Shown here piece by piece: positions 8,924 to 18,001 of a stretch of 62,155 bases of DNA (the first letter of the stretch is position 1; each line of letters starts with the position of its first letter). Under the pieces are notes generated by a model. The model worked only from the letters and a program-made list of their open reading frames with translations, was not told where the DNA came from and did no database searches. The stretch is from Pseudomonadota bacterium (GTDB taxonomy: Bacteria > Pseudomonadota > Gammaproteobacteria > Burkholderiales > Thiobacillaceae): assembly GCA_030653935.1 (NCBI GenBank), contig JAURYL010000086.1, forward strand, positions 1 through 62,155, given 5' to 3'. The position numbers and the translations under genes are program-made.

Positions 8924-9166
8924 GTCGGCAATTGCTGGTGCGGAGTCGCGGAATTCTACCGGAAGCGCACTCCCGGGATGCCCGCTGATTCCCGCTTTCA
9001 CCCAATTTGGCCTTATGCATCAAATGGATATGTGATTGCTGCGTTGCAACGTTGCAGCGCGAAGGTGGGTGTCGCCGCGTGATGAATTAAGTCAACCGGG
9101 TCACCGGCGCGGGGCGGCGTAGAATGCGGGCGTTTTTCGCCCTCACCCGCAACCACCCCTCAGGCC

Positions 9167-9583
9167 ATGATTCCACTGCTTATCGTCGCCCACGGCAATC
9201 TCGGCGACAGCCTCATCCAATGCGCCGGCCATGTGTTGGGACAGCGCCCGGAGCGACTGGAAAGCCTGGATCTCTCATCGTCCGACGAGCCCGGCGAGAT
9301 GCTGGAGCGGGCGCGGGCGCAGATCGCGCGCTTGGACCAAGGCAAGGGCGTGTTGATCCTCACCGATGTCTACGGCGCCACGCCCTGCAACACCGTGTGC
9401 CAGCTCATCACGCACGAACATGTGGAAGCGGTGGCCGGCGTCAATTTGCCGATGCTGCTCAAGGCGCTCAATTACCGTAACGAAACGCTCGCGCTGCTGG
9501 TTCGCAAGGCTGTGCAGGGTGGACAGGGCGGCATCATGTACATCCTGCCGCGCGATGCCGAGGAAGAATATAGCGATGCCTGA
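9167..9583 (+). CDS. PTS EIIA component, mannose/fructose (EIIA-Man) type
   Basis: The 138-residue protein starts MIPLLIVAHGNLGDSLIQCA; His9 in VAHG is the expected phosphorylation site. LILTDVYGATPCNTVCQL is a conserved EIIA-Man segment. It is the first gene of EIIA-HPr-EI. No EIIB or EIIC permease is nearby, so the relay is probably regulatory and not for sugar uptake, as in many betaproteobacteria. It overlaps the HPr gene by 8 bases. A TAGAAT at 9120-9125 could be a -10 element, but no good -35 was seen. Confidence 0.9.
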   Translation: MIPLLIVAHGNLGDSLIQCAGHVLGQRPERLESLDLSSSDEPGEMLERARAQIARLDQGKGVLILTDVYGATPCNTVCQLITHEHVEAVAGVNLPMLLKALNYRNETLALLVRKAVQGGQGGIMYILPRDAEEEYSDA

Positions 9584-9845
9584 ACGCGACATCGAAATCG
9601 TCAACAAGCTGGGCCTGCACGCGCGCGCCTCGGCCAAACTCACCCAGACCGCAAGCGCGTTTCCCTGCGAAGTCTGGGTCTCGCGCAATGGCCGCCGCAT
9701 CAACGGCAAAAGCATCATGGGCGTGATGATGTTGGCCGCCGCGCGCGGCAGCACGATCCGGGTGGAAACCATCGGGCTTGAGGAAGACGCGGCCATGGCG
9801 GCGCTGGCGGCGCTGGTCGCCGACAAGTTCGGAGAAGGCGAATGA
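9576..9845 (+). CDS. ptsH: Phosphocarrier protein HPr
   Basis: The 89-residue HPr accepts phosphate from EI on His15 (KLGLHARASA) and passes it to EIIA. Ser46 in NGKSIMGVMML is the site used by HPr kinase/phosphorylase where present, so dual control is possible. The ATG at 9576 overlaps the end of the EIIA gene, which suggests translational coupling. A heptamer repeat hairpin separates it from ptsI. Confidence 0.92.
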   Translation: MPERDIEIVNKLGLHARASAKLTQTASAFPCEVWVSRNGRRINGKSIMGVMMLAAARGSTIRVETIGLEEDAAMAALAALVADKFGEGE

Positions 9846-9849
9846 TGCG

Positions 9850-9955
9850 ATTTCGGATTTCGGATTTCGGATTTGGCGGATCGGGCGCGGCACAGCCGCG
9901 CGAGAAAAATCCGAAATCCAAAATCCGAAATCCGAAATCGAAACAATCCGAAATT
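9850..9955. repeat. Inverted heptamer array (TTTCGGA/TCCGAAA)
   Basis: About three and a half units of TTTCGGA (9850-9874) face about six imperfect units of TCCGAAA or TCCAAAA (9908-9955) across a GC-rich loop of some 33 bp. The transcript could fold into a long hairpin between ptsH and ptsI, 5 bases before the ptsI ATG. It may tune EI expression relative to HPr. No consensus Shine-Dalgarno is visible in front of ptsI. Confidence 0.8.
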
Positions 9956-9959
9956 ACCC

Positions 9960-11684
9960 ATGACCTTCTCTCTGCACGGTGTCGGTGTCTCCGGCGGCTA
10001 CGCGATCGGCCGCGCGCAGCTTTACTCGCAGGATCGTCTGGAAGCGCCCCATTACCTGTTGCGTCCCGAGCATCTGGACGCCGAGGTGGAACGCTTTTCC
10101 GCAGCGGTGGCGGCGGTGCAGGCCGAGATGACCGCTTTGCGGGACCACATTCCGGCGAGTGCGCCGGTGGAGCTCTCCGCCTTCCTTAACGTGCACGTTC
10201 TGATTCTCAACGACGCCATGTTGTCGGAGGCGCCGAAGCAGCGCATCCGCGCTGAACGCTGCAACGCCGAGTGGGCGTTGGCGCAGCAGACCGAGGGCCT
10301 GATCGCGCAGTTCGAGGCGATCGAGGACGACTACCTGCGCGAGCGCCGCAACGATGTCCGCCAGGTGGCCGACAAGGTGCTCAAGGAACTCATGGGTCAC
10401 CCCGGCCACGCGCCGCTGAAACCCGCCGAGGAAGGCGACAGCATCCTGGTCGCGCACGATCTCTCGCCCTCCGACATGGTGCTGTTCAAGCGCCACGACT
10501 TCGCCGGCTTCATCACCGACCTGGGCGGCACCACCTCGCACACGGCGATTCTCGCGCGCAGCCTCAGCCTGCCCTCGGTGATGGCCCTGCACAGCGCCCG
10601 CGCCCTGATCCAGGATGGCGACTGGTTGATCGCCGATGGCGTCGCCGGCGTCGTCATCGTCAACCCGGATGTCGGCATCCTCGACGAATATCGTCTGCGC
10701 CGGCACCAGTGGCAGCTGGAGCAGAAGAAGCTGCGACGCCTGAAGACCAGCCCGTCCGCCACCCTGGATGGTCTGGAAGTCGAGCTTCAGGCGAACATCG
10801 ACCTGCCCACCGATGTCACCCAGGCGCTGGGCGAGAACGCTACCGGTATCGGCCTGTTCCGCAGTGAATTTCTCTTCCTCAACCGCGACGATCTGCCCTC
10901 CGAGGACGAACAGTTCGAGGCCTACCGTCATGTTGCGCGGGAGATGGTGGGGCGTTGCGTGGTCATCCGCACCCTCGACGTCGGCGCCGACAAATCGGTG
11001 CGCTGGCTGCACGAGAAGAGCGTCAACCCCGCCCTCGGCCGCCGCGCCATCCGCCTCTGTCTGGCGGAGCCGCAAATTTTCATCAGCCAGGTGCGCGCGC
11101 TGCTGCGCGCCAGCCATTACGGCCAGATCAAGATCCTGCTGCCGATGCTGGCCAGCTTGACCGAGCTCGACCAGGCGCTGGCCCTGATCGGCGCGGCGCG
11201 CGGCATGTTGCGGGTGGAGGGCATTCCGTTCGATGAAGAAACCCCCATCGGCGGCATGATTGAGGTGCCCGCCGCCGCGCTGTCGGCGGAATGGTTCGCG
11301 AAGAAGCTGGATTTTCTCTCGATCGGCACCAACGACCTGATCCAGTACACCCTCGCCATCGACCGCACCGACGACACCGTCGCTCACCTCTACGACCCCT
11401 TGCATCCCTCGGTTCTGGCCTTGATCGACCACACCCTGAAGGTTGGGATAAAACAGCGCAAGCCGGTTTCGGTGTGCGGCGAAATGGCTGGCGACCCCAA
11501 GCTCACCCGCTTGCTGCTCGGCATGGGCCTGACCCGCTTCTCCATGCACCCGGCGCATATTCTCTCGGTGAAGCAGCAAGTGTTGCGCAGCCATGTCGGC
11601 GAGCTCGCGGCGCTGGCAAGAAAATTGCTGCGCGCCGGTCGCCCGGAACGCATCCAGGAATACCTGGAACAGATCAACAAGTAG
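9960..11684 (+). CDS. ptsI: PTS enzyme I (phosphoenolpyruvate-protein phosphotransferase)
   Basis: The 574-residue enzyme I autophosphorylates with PEP on His194 (GGTTSHTAILARS) and phosphorylates HPr. The N-terminal HPr-binding region, the swivel His domain and the C-terminal PEP-binding barrel (FLSIGTNDLIQYTLAIDR, and CGEMAGDP) are all present. Length is normal. The ATG at 9960 gives the standard start MTFSLHGVGVSGGYAIGRA; an open frame extends upstream through the heptamer array but is not needed. It is the third gene of the EIIA-HPr-EI operon. Confidence 0.93.
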   Translation: MTFSLHGVGVSGGYAIGRAQLYSQDRLEAPHYLLRPEHLDAEVERFSAAVAAVQAEMTALRDHIPASAPVELSAFLNVHVLILNDAMLSEAPKQRIRAERCNAEWALAQQTEGLIAQFEAIEDDYLRERRNDVRQVADKVLKELMGHPGHAPLKPAEEGDSILVAHDLSPSDMVLFKRHDFAGFITDLGGTTSHTAILARSLSLPSVMALHSARALIQDGDWLIADGVAGVVIVNPDVGILDEYRLRRHQWQLEQKKLRRLKTSPSATLDGLEVELQANIDLPTDVTQALGENATGIGLFRSEFLFLNRDDLPSEDEQFEAYRHVAREMVGRCVVIRTLDVGADKSVRWLHEKSVNPALGRRAIRLCLAEPQIFISQVRALLRASHYGQIKILLPMLASLTELDQALALIGAARGMLRVEGIPFDEETPIGGMIEVPAAALSAEWFAKKLDFLSIGTNDLIQYTLAIDRTDDTVAHLYDPLHPSVLALIDHTLKVGIKQRKPVSVCGEMAGDPKLTRLLLGMGLTRFSMHPAHILSVKQQVLRSHVGELAALARKLLRAGRPERIQEYLEQINK

Positions 11685-11773
11685 GCGGCCTGCTCGCGGG
11701 TCGTCCGCCCCTCCTCAAGTTTCTGGCGGCATTGTCGATAACGCCTTGGGCATGGAACTATCGGGGTCAAACA

Positions 11774-13042
11774 ATGCAAGAAAACTCATCGGGTAACAGC
11801 GGCAAACTCATATTCCTCTGGCCGGCCACTTCGGCCGATCTTCAGGAAGCGGCCTTGCAGCTTGGTTATTACGGCTACGCCGCAGAATTATTCGATACCG
11901 CCGCCGACCTGTTGCTCGCCGCGGGCACCCGCAACCCGACCAGTGCGCTGGTCGATTGCGGCGCCGTCGCGGGGCTTGCCGGCGCGGACAAGACGGCGTT
12001 GTCCGCGTTGTCCCGGCGTGTGCCGCTGGCCTGCATGTCCAATGGTGGCGGTATCGACGCCCGGCTCGGGGCCGTGCGCATGGGTTGCCAGGCGTATTTC
12101 ACGCGGCCGCTGGATATGACCAGCCTGCTCGATACCCTCGACCGGCTTACCGCGCCGCCGCAGGCCGAGGCCGGCCGCGTGCTGATCGTCGACGACTCCC
12201 CCGCCCTTGCCGCCTTCTACGCCGCGCATCTGAACGAGGCCGGCTTCGTCACCCAGGTTGTCACCGACCCACTGAAGACCCTGGACGCGCTTAACGAACA
12301 TCCTCCCGAGTTGATCTTGCTGGATATGAACATGCCGGGCGCCTCGGGCGAGGAAATCGCCGAAGTCATCCGCCAGCAGGAGGCTTATCTCTCCATTCCC
12401 ATCGTGTTTCTTTCGGCGGAGAGCGATGTCAGCCGCCAGCGAGAGGCGATGAGCCTGGGTGGCGACGAGTTCCTGCACAAGCCGATCGAGCCTGAACATC
12501 TGATTTCGGCGGTGAAAAGCCGGGTGATTCGTTACCGATCCCTGCGCGCGCTGATGGTGCGCGACAGCCTCACCGGCCTGCTCAACCACACCAGTTTCAA
12601 GGAACGCCTGCGCGCCGAGGCCGCCCGCGCCAAACGCCAGGGCAAGCCGCTGTCGGTGGCGTTGATCGACATCGATTTCTTCAAGAAAGTGAATGACACC
12701 TACGGCCATCCGGCCGGCGACCGGGTGATCAAGAACCTGTCCCGGCTCCTGAAGCAGCGTCTGCGCGGCGCCGACGTGATTGGCCGCTATGGCGGCGAGG
12801 AGTTCGCCGTGGCGTTGCCGGATACCCCGATCCAAACGGCGGCGCGCGTGATCGACAATATTCGCGAAAGTTTCGCCGGCATCGTCCAGCACGCCGGCGA
12901 CAAGACCTTCCAGGTGACACTCTCAGCCGGTGTCTCGGGATACGACGCCACCAGCAACGGCGAGTCCCTCATCCAGATCGCCGACGAAGCGCTGTACGTC
13001 GCCAAGCACGGCGGGCGCAACCAGGTGAAGGCGGCGGCGTAG
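11774..13042 (+). CDS. Diguanylate cyclase with receiver domain (degenerate REC-REC-GGDEF)
   Basis: This 422-residue protein has an N-terminal region (about 10-125) that looks like a degenerate receiver, a true receiver (VLIVDDSPALAAFY, phospho-acceptor D184 in LLDMNMPG) and a C-terminal GGDEF domain with an intact GGEEF site. An RxxD product-inhibition site (RGAD) lies five residues before GGEEF. It should make c-di-GMP under control of phosphorylation. It faces a convergent gene for a REC-PP2C-HATPase protein and a STAS protein, a combination like the HsbD/HsbR/HsbA group of pseudomonads. ATG at 11774 chosen; the frame is open further upstream but overlaps ptsI. Confidence 0.88.
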   Translation: MQENSSGNSGKLIFLWPATSADLQEAALQLGYYGYAAELFDTAADLLLAAGTRNPTSALVDCGAVAGLAGADKTALSALSRRVPLACMSNGGGIDARLGAVRMGCQAYFTRPLDMTSLLDTLDRLTAPPQAEAGRVLIVDDSPALAAFYAAHLNEAGFVTQVVTDPLKTLDALNEHPPELILLDMNMPGASGEEIAEVIRQQEAYLSIPIVFLSAESDVSRQREAMSLGGDEFLHKPIEPEHLISAVKSRVIRYRSLRALMVRDSLTGLLNHTSFKERLRAEAARAKRQGKPLSVALIDIDFFKKVNDTYGHPAGDRVIKNLSRLLKQRLRGADVIGRYGGEEFAVALPDTPIQTAARVIDNIRESFAGIVQHAGDKTFQVTLSAGVSGYDATSNGESLIQIADEALYVAKHGGRNQVKAAA

Positions 13043-13102
13043 GGCGGATGCCCAAAGGGCGATCCGCCAGGTAGGGCGGAACCGCTCCGCGTTCCGCCCT
13101 AC
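13043..13102. repeat. REP-like hairpin, GTAGGGCGGA family
   Basis: Two TAGGGCGGA-type units and an inverted TCCGCCCTA fill the 61-bp gap between convergent genes, and can fold as a hairpin that may act as a terminator for both. Confidence 0.7.
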
Positions 13103-13103
13103 C

Positions 13104-14900
13104 TCAGAACATCACCAGATCCGTATCATCGCCAGCGCCGGCGGCGCCGCGCGTGGCGTCCTCGTCGACTTCATCGAGTTCGACGATCAGGTCGGAGACC
13201 AGATAGCGCGCCCAGACCTTGTTGCCGTTGCCTGAGTACACCAGCTGTTCGCACAGGTTTTTCACCAGGGCGATACCGCGGCCATGAGCCAGTTCGTTGC
13301 CGGCGCTGAGCGCGGTCGGGTTGTTCAGGTTCGTCTCGAACGCGAAGCCGGGGCCGGTGTCGGTCATGCTGATGTCGAGCACCGCGCGCGTATCGCTCTG
13401 ATGCAGCAGGAAAGAGATGTCTATGCGGCCATGGCGCAGTTTCGCCAGGCGTTCGCCGCGCTGGCGCATGTACAGCTCGAAGCCGCCGATCCAGCTCTTG
13501 GTGGCCGAGTCGAGACCGAGCAGGCCGTGATCGAGGGCGTTGTTGAACAGCTCCGAGAAAATCAGGAACAGCGCGCCCTGGTGCGGCTTCAACGCATGGA
13601 CCTGAGTGGCGAAACCAAGCACCGCCGGCACCACGTCGATGTAGCGTAATTCCTCGGCGCCATACGAGAGGTCCAGCCGCCATTCGGCGAGATGGCCCTG
13701 ATGCGCCTGAGTCGGGGTTTCGAAGCGAATCTGGCGGCGCCGGTCTATCGGCACCGAGACCAGCAGGGCGGAGATGTCGTCGCGCCCCGGTTGGCCGGCG
13801 AGATGGCTTTCGATGCCGGAGAGCAGACTGGTGAAACGGTGATTGCTGCTTTTCTCTCGGGCCAGGTGGTCGTGCACGCCCTGGATGCCGAACCAGGCGC
13901 CGTCCGGGGCTTCCGCCTCGGTCAGACCGTCGGAGCAGAGCACCAGATCGCCCGGCTCATGGAACACCACGGTTTCGGTCATGCCGGAAAACAGCTTGTC
14001 CGGGAGGATGCCGAGCGGTGGGTGGTTGGAGGCCCATTGCATGGCGATTTCACCACGCGCATTGATGAACAGTGCATCCGGGTTACCGCCGTTCCAGACC
14101 TCCACGGTTTGATTACGCACGTCGATGGCCGCCAGCGTGGCGGCCACGAAGCGGTCGGGGGGAAGGATGGCCTTGAGCTTGCGGTTCAGCTCCTCGGCGA
14201 TCGAGGGGAGCGGAAAACCCTTCGCCGTCATGCTGTAGAAGGCCTGGGTCAGCGGCATCGCGGAGAGCGCGGCGGCCAGGCCATGGCCGGTGGCATCGGC
14301 CAGGAGTACGTTGAGCACTTCACCAGGCGCCCGCGCGGCGCACAGCAGGTCACCGCTAAACATGTCCGCGGGCTTGTTGAAATGGCGAATCATCGGGTCG
14401 CGCAGGCCGGCTGCATCGGTGAGCCGGGACATCACGTGGGCGCCCAGGCGCGATTGCTCCTCGGCGTCCAGGCGCCAGTTGCGCAGTTCCTCGGCGTTGG
14501 CCTGCACTTCCTGTTGCAGGGCGAGCACGCGGGCGTAGCTGTTGATCTTGGCGCGCACGATCTGCAACGAGGCCGGCTTGACGATGTAGTCGTCACCGCC
14601 GGCTTCGAGCGCGTGCACGATGTCCTGCATCTGGTCCAGCGCGGAGAAAAAGATGATCGGCGTCCAGCCCTCCGTGGCGATTTCGCGGATGCGACGTGCC
14701 GCCGTGATGCCGTCCATGGTCGGCATCATGATGTCCATGAAGATCAGGTCGGGCTTGTCGGCCTCGAACCTGGCGATGGCCTCGACGCCGTTGGCGGCCA
14801 GGATCGCGGTATGGCCCAGCTTGCGCGCCACCGCTTCCAACTGCTTGCTGTTGGCGGGGGTGTCGTCGACGATCAGGATCTTGAGGCTGGGGCTGGACAT
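13104..14900 (-). CDS. Response regulator with PP2C phosphatase and HATPase domains (RsbU/HsbR-like)
   Basis: The 598 residues hold a receiver (LKILIVDDTPANSK, D56 in FMDIMMP), a SpoIIE/PP2C-type phosphatase (MFSGDLLCAARAPG, ADATGHGLAAALSAMPL) and a C-terminal GHKL ATPase of the anti-sigma-factor kinase type (ELFNNALDHGLLGLD, HGRGIALVKNL). Such proteins both phosphorylate and dephosphorylate a STAS partner. The likely partner is the next gene downstream in the reverse reading (14919-15227, which is upstream in transcription). This matches HsbR-HsbA, which controls the choice between motility and biofilm; that assignment is inference from domain order. Confidence 0.87.
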   Translation of the reverse strand: MSSPSLKILIVDDTPANSKQLEAVARKLGHTAILAANGVEAIARFEADKPDLIFMDIMMPTMDGITAARRIREIATEGWTPIIFFSALDQMQDIVHALEAGGDDYIVKPASLQIVRAKINSYARVLALQQEVQANAEELRNWRLDAEEQSRLGAHVMSRLTDAAGLRDPMIRHFNKPADMFSGDLLCAARAPGEVLNVLLADATGHGLAAALSAMPLTQAFYSMTAKGFPLPSIAEELNRKLKAILPPDRFVAATLAAIDVRNQTVEVWNGGNPDALFINARGEIAMQWASNHPPLGILPDKLFSGMTETVVFHEPGDLVLCSDGLTEAEAPDGAWFGIQGVHDHLAREKSSNHRFTSLLSGIESHLAGQPGRDDISALLVSVPIDRRRQIRFETPTQAHQGHLAEWRLDLSYGAEELRYIDVVPAVLGFATQVHALKPHQGALFLIFSELFNNALDHGLLGLDSATKSWIGGFELYMRQRGERLAKLRHGRIDISFLLHQSDTRAVLDISMTDTGPGFAFETNLNNPTALSAGNELAHGRGIALVKNLCEQLVYSGNGNKVWARYLVSDLIVELDEVDEDATRGAAGAGDDTDLVMF

Positions 14901-14918
14901 GCGATGTCGACCAAGGGG

Positions 14919-15227
14919 TCAGGGTTTGATCGTGAACAGCTTGCCGAAGTTGGCGATGTCCAGAACCTGCTTGACCGTGCCCCGCAGTCCGGCCAGAACG
15001 ACCGCCTTGCCGGCGCCATCGGCCTTCTCGCGCAGCAGCAGCAGCATGCCCAGGGCGGAGCTGTCGAGATAATCGACTTCGCTGAAGTTGATGATGACTT
15101 CCCGTATCGCGCCGGTTTCCAGAAGTTTTTCATAGGCGGAACGGAAATCCCGGTGCGAGTGGAAATCGAAACGACCACTCAGTTTCAGTGTGGCGCGGTC
15201 ACCGCTCTGTTCATTGGCTATCAGCAT
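14919..15227 (-). CDS. STAS-domain anti-sigma factor antagonist
   Basis: This 102-residue single STAS domain has the loop YLDSSALGMLLLL, in which S57 or S58 is the expected phosphorylation site. It is transcribed just before the REC-PP2C-HATPase gene (18-bp gap), so the pair probably forms a partner-switching module with an unlinked anti-sigma factor or FlgM-like target. Normal length. Confidence 0.87.
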   Translation of the reverse strand: MLIANEQSGDRATLKLSGRFDFHSHRDFRSAYEKLLETGAIREVIINFSEVDYLDSSALGMLLLLREKADGAGKAVVLAGLRGTVKQVLDIANFGKLFTIKP

Positions 15228-15311
15228 GTCGCTACTCCATTTGCTTGGCGTGCCTGCTTATCGGCGTTGGATGCTTTTTCTTGAGGGGTGAATTGCGAGA
15301 TAACGCGGTGT

Positions 15312-15366
15312 GTAGCTCGGATTCCGCTGCGCTGCATCCGGGCTACGTGGTTGTGTAGCGCCGGCG
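15312..15366. repeat. REP-like sequences between the STAS gene and cheB
   Basis: GTAGCTCGGATTCCGC is followed by CGGGCTAC as a short hairpin, and a truncated GTAGCGCCGGCG unit comes next. They fill most of the gap between the STAS gene and cheB. Confidence 0.5.
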
Positions 15367-15368
15367 TT

Positions 15369-16418
15369 TTATCCACGCCGCCCCAGTCGTTCGAGTACGC
15401 GGCCGGCGATGTCGTTGAGACTGGCCACCTCGATCGCCGCACCGAGTTCGATGGCCGCCTTGGGCATGCCGAACACCACGCAAGAAGCTTCATCCTGGGC
15501 GATGGTGTAGGCGCCGGCCTGGCGCATGGCGAGCATGCCCACCGCGCCGTCCTTGCCCATGCCGGTCATGATTACGCCCAGCGCATTCGATCCGGCCACC
15601 TGGGCCGCGCTGTTGAACAGCACATCCACCGACGGCCGGTGGCGATTCACCGGCTCGGCCTGCGACAGCTCGGTGTAGTAGTAGGCGCCGCTTTTTTTCA
15701 CCAGCAGGTGGGAGTGGCCGGGGGCGATGTAGGCATGGCCCGGCAACACGCGTTCGTTGTGTTCCGCCTCCTTCACGGTCATCGCGGAGAGGCCGTCCAG
15801 GCGCTGCGCGAAGGAGCGGGTGAAGGCCTCCGGCATGTGCTGGGTGACCAGCACGGCGGGCGAGGTGGCCGGCATCCGCGTGAGAAACTCCTTGAGCGCC
15901 TCGGTGCCGCCGGTGGAGGAGCCGACGAAAATCAGTTTCTCGGTGGTGTTGAGGAATATCCCTGGCAGCGGTTGCGGCCGTTCCACCGGTGTCGTGTTCA
16001 GCGCATGGCGGCGGATGCGGGCGCGGGCGGCGGCGCGAATCTTGTCGCCGATCTCCTCGCTGAGTTCCGCCAAACCATCGGTGACGCCGATGCGGGGTTT
16101 GGTGATGAAATCCACCGCACCCAGTTCCAGGGCCTTGAGGGTGACTTCGTTGCCCCGCTCGGTCAGGGTGGACACCATCAGCACCGGCATGGGGCGCAGG
16201 CGCATGAGCTTTTCCAGGAACTCCAGCCCGTTCATGCGCGGCATTTCCACGTCCAGGGTCAGCACATCCGGGTTGAGCTGTTTGATCAGCTCGCGCGCGG
16301 TGATCGGGTCGGGCGCCTGCCCCACCACTTCCATATCCGGCTGGCTGTTGATGATCTCGCGCATGATGCTGCGTATCAGCGCGGAGTCGTCGATGATGAG
16401 AACTTTTATCTTGGGCAT
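15369..16418 (-). CDS. cheB: Chemotaxis protein-glutamate methylesterase/glutaminase CheB
   Basis: The 349-residue CheB has a receiver ([16 protein letters not shown]56 in TLDVEMP) and a methylesterase domain with the triad Ser in [13 protein letters not shown], His in TQHMPEAFT and Asp in [12 protein letters not shown]. It removes methyl groups from chemoreceptors when phosphorylated by CheA, giving adaptation. ATG at 16418 ([11 protein letters not shown]) is preferred to 16481, which would add REP-encoded residues. cheD lies upstream across a REP hairpin. Confidence 0.93.
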   Translation of the reverse strand: MPKIKVLIIDDSALIRSIMREIINSQPDMEVVGQAPDPITARELIKQLNPDVLTLDVEMPRMNGLEFLEKLMRLRPMPVLMVSTLTERGNEVTLKALELGAVDFITKPRIGVTDGLAELSEEIGDKIRAAARARIRRHALNTTPVERPQPLPGIFLNTTEKLIFVGSSTGGTEALKEFLTRMPATSPAVLVTQHMPEAFTRSFAQRLDGLSAMTVKEAEHNERVLPGHAYIAPGHSHLLVKKSGAYYYTELSQAEPVNRHRPSVDVLFNSAAQVAGSNALGVIMTGMGKDGAVGMLAMRQAGAYTIAQDEASCVVFGMPKAAIELGAAIEVASLNDIAGRVLERLGRRG

Positions 16419-16430
16419 GGCATGACCACG

Positions 16431-16486
16431 GTAGGGTGCGCCGCGCGCACCATCGAACGTGACTCGGTGCGCGCGGCGCACCCTAC
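16431..16486. repeat. REP-like hairpin (TAGGGTGCGCCGCGCG family)
   Basis: TAGGGTGCGCCGCGCGCACC faces GGTGCGCGCGGCGCACCCTA, near-perfect 20-bp arms, between cheD and cheB. This is a strong hairpin inside the operon. Confidence 0.75.
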
Positions 16487-16517
16487 GGAATCAATGGGAT
16501 GGATGGATTTCATGCGC

Positions 16518-17129
16518 TCACGTAAACAATTCCACATCGCCGGCGATGTTGGAGGTTTCGAGGCGCTGGCCATAGCGTTGTTCGCGTTCGATGATGGTGT
16601 TGTTGTGCACGCTCTTGAGTTTTCGCACCATCACCCGCCCGCTGGAGGGGAAGAAGTACACCTTGCGCGGGTAGAGCCCCATCAAGTCCTGCGACACGAT
16701 CTTGATGTGTTCTGTGTTCAGGTATTCCAGCACGAACTCGCTGTTGCGCTCGCCGACGTTCACCGTGGTGAAGCCGCGCAGCACCGCGCCGCCGCCGAAT
16801 ACCTTGGCTTCCAGGCGGGCGCGAGAAGCGCCCAGCTTGACCAGTTGGTTGATCAGCACTTCCATGGCATAGCCGCCATAGCGCATCGAAGTCGACACCA
16901 CATCGCGCTTGCCACCGCTCTCGGGCAGCATGAAATGATTCATGCCGCCGATACCGGTTTTCGGGTCGCGGATACATGCCGCCACGCAGGAACCCAGCAC
17001 CGTCACCAGCAACATGTCGCGGCCGGTCACGTAATACTCGCCCGGCAGAATCTTGGCCGCCTCGGTATCGAAATTGCGGTCGAAATAATGGTTGGGTGCG
17101 AGGACTTCCTCGTAGGTGTGTAGGGTCAC
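16518..17129 (-). CDS. cheD: Chemoreceptor glutamine deamidase CheD
   Basis: About 203 residues with the CheD core: VTVLGSCVAACIRDPKTGIG (catalytic Cys in GSCV), NHFMLP (His) and the later Thr-containing region. It deamidates receptor glutamines and often interacts with CheC-type phosphatases. The GTG at 17129 overlaps the end of cheR by 4 bases, which supports this start over an upstream ATG at 17324. Confidence 0.9.
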   Translation of the reverse strand: MTLHTYEEVLAPNHYFDRNFDTEAAKILPGEYYVTGRDMLLVTVLGSCVAACIRDPKTGIGGMNHFMLPESGGKRDVVSTSMRYGGYAMEVLINQLVKLGASRARLEAKVFGGGAVLRGFTTVNVGERNSEFVLEYLNTEHIKIVSQDLMGLYPRKVYFFPSSGRVMVRKLKSVHNNTIIEREQRYGQRLETSNIAGDVELFT

Positions 17130-17986
17130 TTGTGCGTCCCGCCCGTGGCCGTTCCGGCATGTTCGTAGACTGTCTGGCCTCGCAGGTGGAACAGGTCGGT
17201 GGCGTGGTAGAGCGCCTCGGAGTGGCCGACGAAGAGCAGGCCGTCCGGTTTCAGCAACGGCTTCATCTTCTTCAACAGGGTGTATTGCGTTGGCTTGTCG
17301 AAGTAGATCATCACGTTGCGGCAAAAAATGGCGTCAACCCCCCCCCGTACTTGTACGGCAGCCGGCCAACTCGCGTCGAGCAGATTGAGGCGGAAGAACT
17401 TCACCATCGCCGCCAGTTCCGGTTTTACTTTCACCATGCCGGCGCGGTCGCCCGTGCCTTTCAGGAAAAACTGGCGCTGCTGTGCTTCGCTCAATTTCTT
17501 GATGCGTTCCAGTGGATAGGTGCCTTCCTGGCCTTTCTTCAGGACATTGGTGTCCAGATCCGAGGCGAGCACATGGACCGGCGCATTGAAGCCGCCGAAC
17601 GCCTCCACCGCCGACATGGCGATGGAGTAAGGCTCCTCGCCGGTGCTGGAGGCGGAACACCAGATGGTGATCGGGCGATCATGGCGGCCGCGCAAAAACT
17701 CCTTGAGCAACTGGAAGTGGTGCGCCTCGCGATAGAAATCGGTGAGGTTGGTGGTCAGCGAGTTGACGAAGGCCTCCCACTCCACCTCATCTCCGGAGCG
17801 GATCAAGGCAAGATAATCCTGAAAGTTTTTCAACCCGGTTGCGCGCAAGCGGCGCGCCAGTCGGCTGTAGACCATGTCCTCCTTGGCCTCGGTGAGCGCG
17901 ATGCCGGCATGGTCGTAGATCATCTTGCGGACTTCCTCGAAGTCGCGGCGCGAGAAGATGAATTCGCGTTGTGTAGCTTCAGCCAT
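17126..17986 (-). CDS. cheR: Chemotaxis protein methyltransferase CheR
   Basis: The 286-residue CheR transfers methyl groups from SAM to receptor glutamates. It has the N-terminal helical domain and the SAM-binding domain (WCSASSTGEEPYSIAM, DLDTNVLKKGQ, CRNVMIYFDKPTQ). Two receptors in this cluster end in the EWEEF pentapeptide that tethers CheR, so docking is expected. A run of nine G on the coding strand (17338-17346) lies within codons for VRGGVD just before CRNVMIYF; slippage there would truncate the enzyme. Confidence 0.92.
   Translation of the reverse strand: MAEATQREFIFSRRDFEEVRKMIYDHAGIALTEAKEDMVYSRLARRLRATGLKNFQDYLALIRSGDEVEWEAFVNSLTTNLTDFYREAHHFQLLKEFLRGRHDRPITIWCSASSTGEEPYSIAMSAVEAFGGFNAPVHVLASDLDTNVLKKGQEGTYPLERIKKLSEAQQRQFFLKGTGDRAGMVKVKPELAAMVKFFRLNLLDASWPAAVQVRGGVDAIFCRNVMIYFDKPTQYTLLKKMKPLLKPDGLLFVGHSEALYHATDLFHLRGQTVYEHAGTATGGTHK
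17338..17346 (-). repeat. Nine-base homopolymer G tract inside cheR
   Basis: Nine consecutive C on the plus strand (nine G on the coding strand) interrupt the codons VRGGVD of cheR. One of three nine-base G/C runs in the window (also 28818-28826 and 38520-38528). Confidence 0.7.
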
Positions 17987-18001
17987 GGTGTCCTTGTTTA
18001 T

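Noticed and set aside
7376..9082. 568-codon plus-strand frame opposite the large oxidoreductase
   Set aside because: Antisense shadow with no recognisable motif, while the minus-strand gene has clear FAD and Fe-S motifs.
9002..9166. Strong promoter for the PTS operon
   Set aside because: A TAGAAT -10-like hexamer is present at 9120 but no acceptable -35 at correct spacing, so it is mentioned only in the gene entry.
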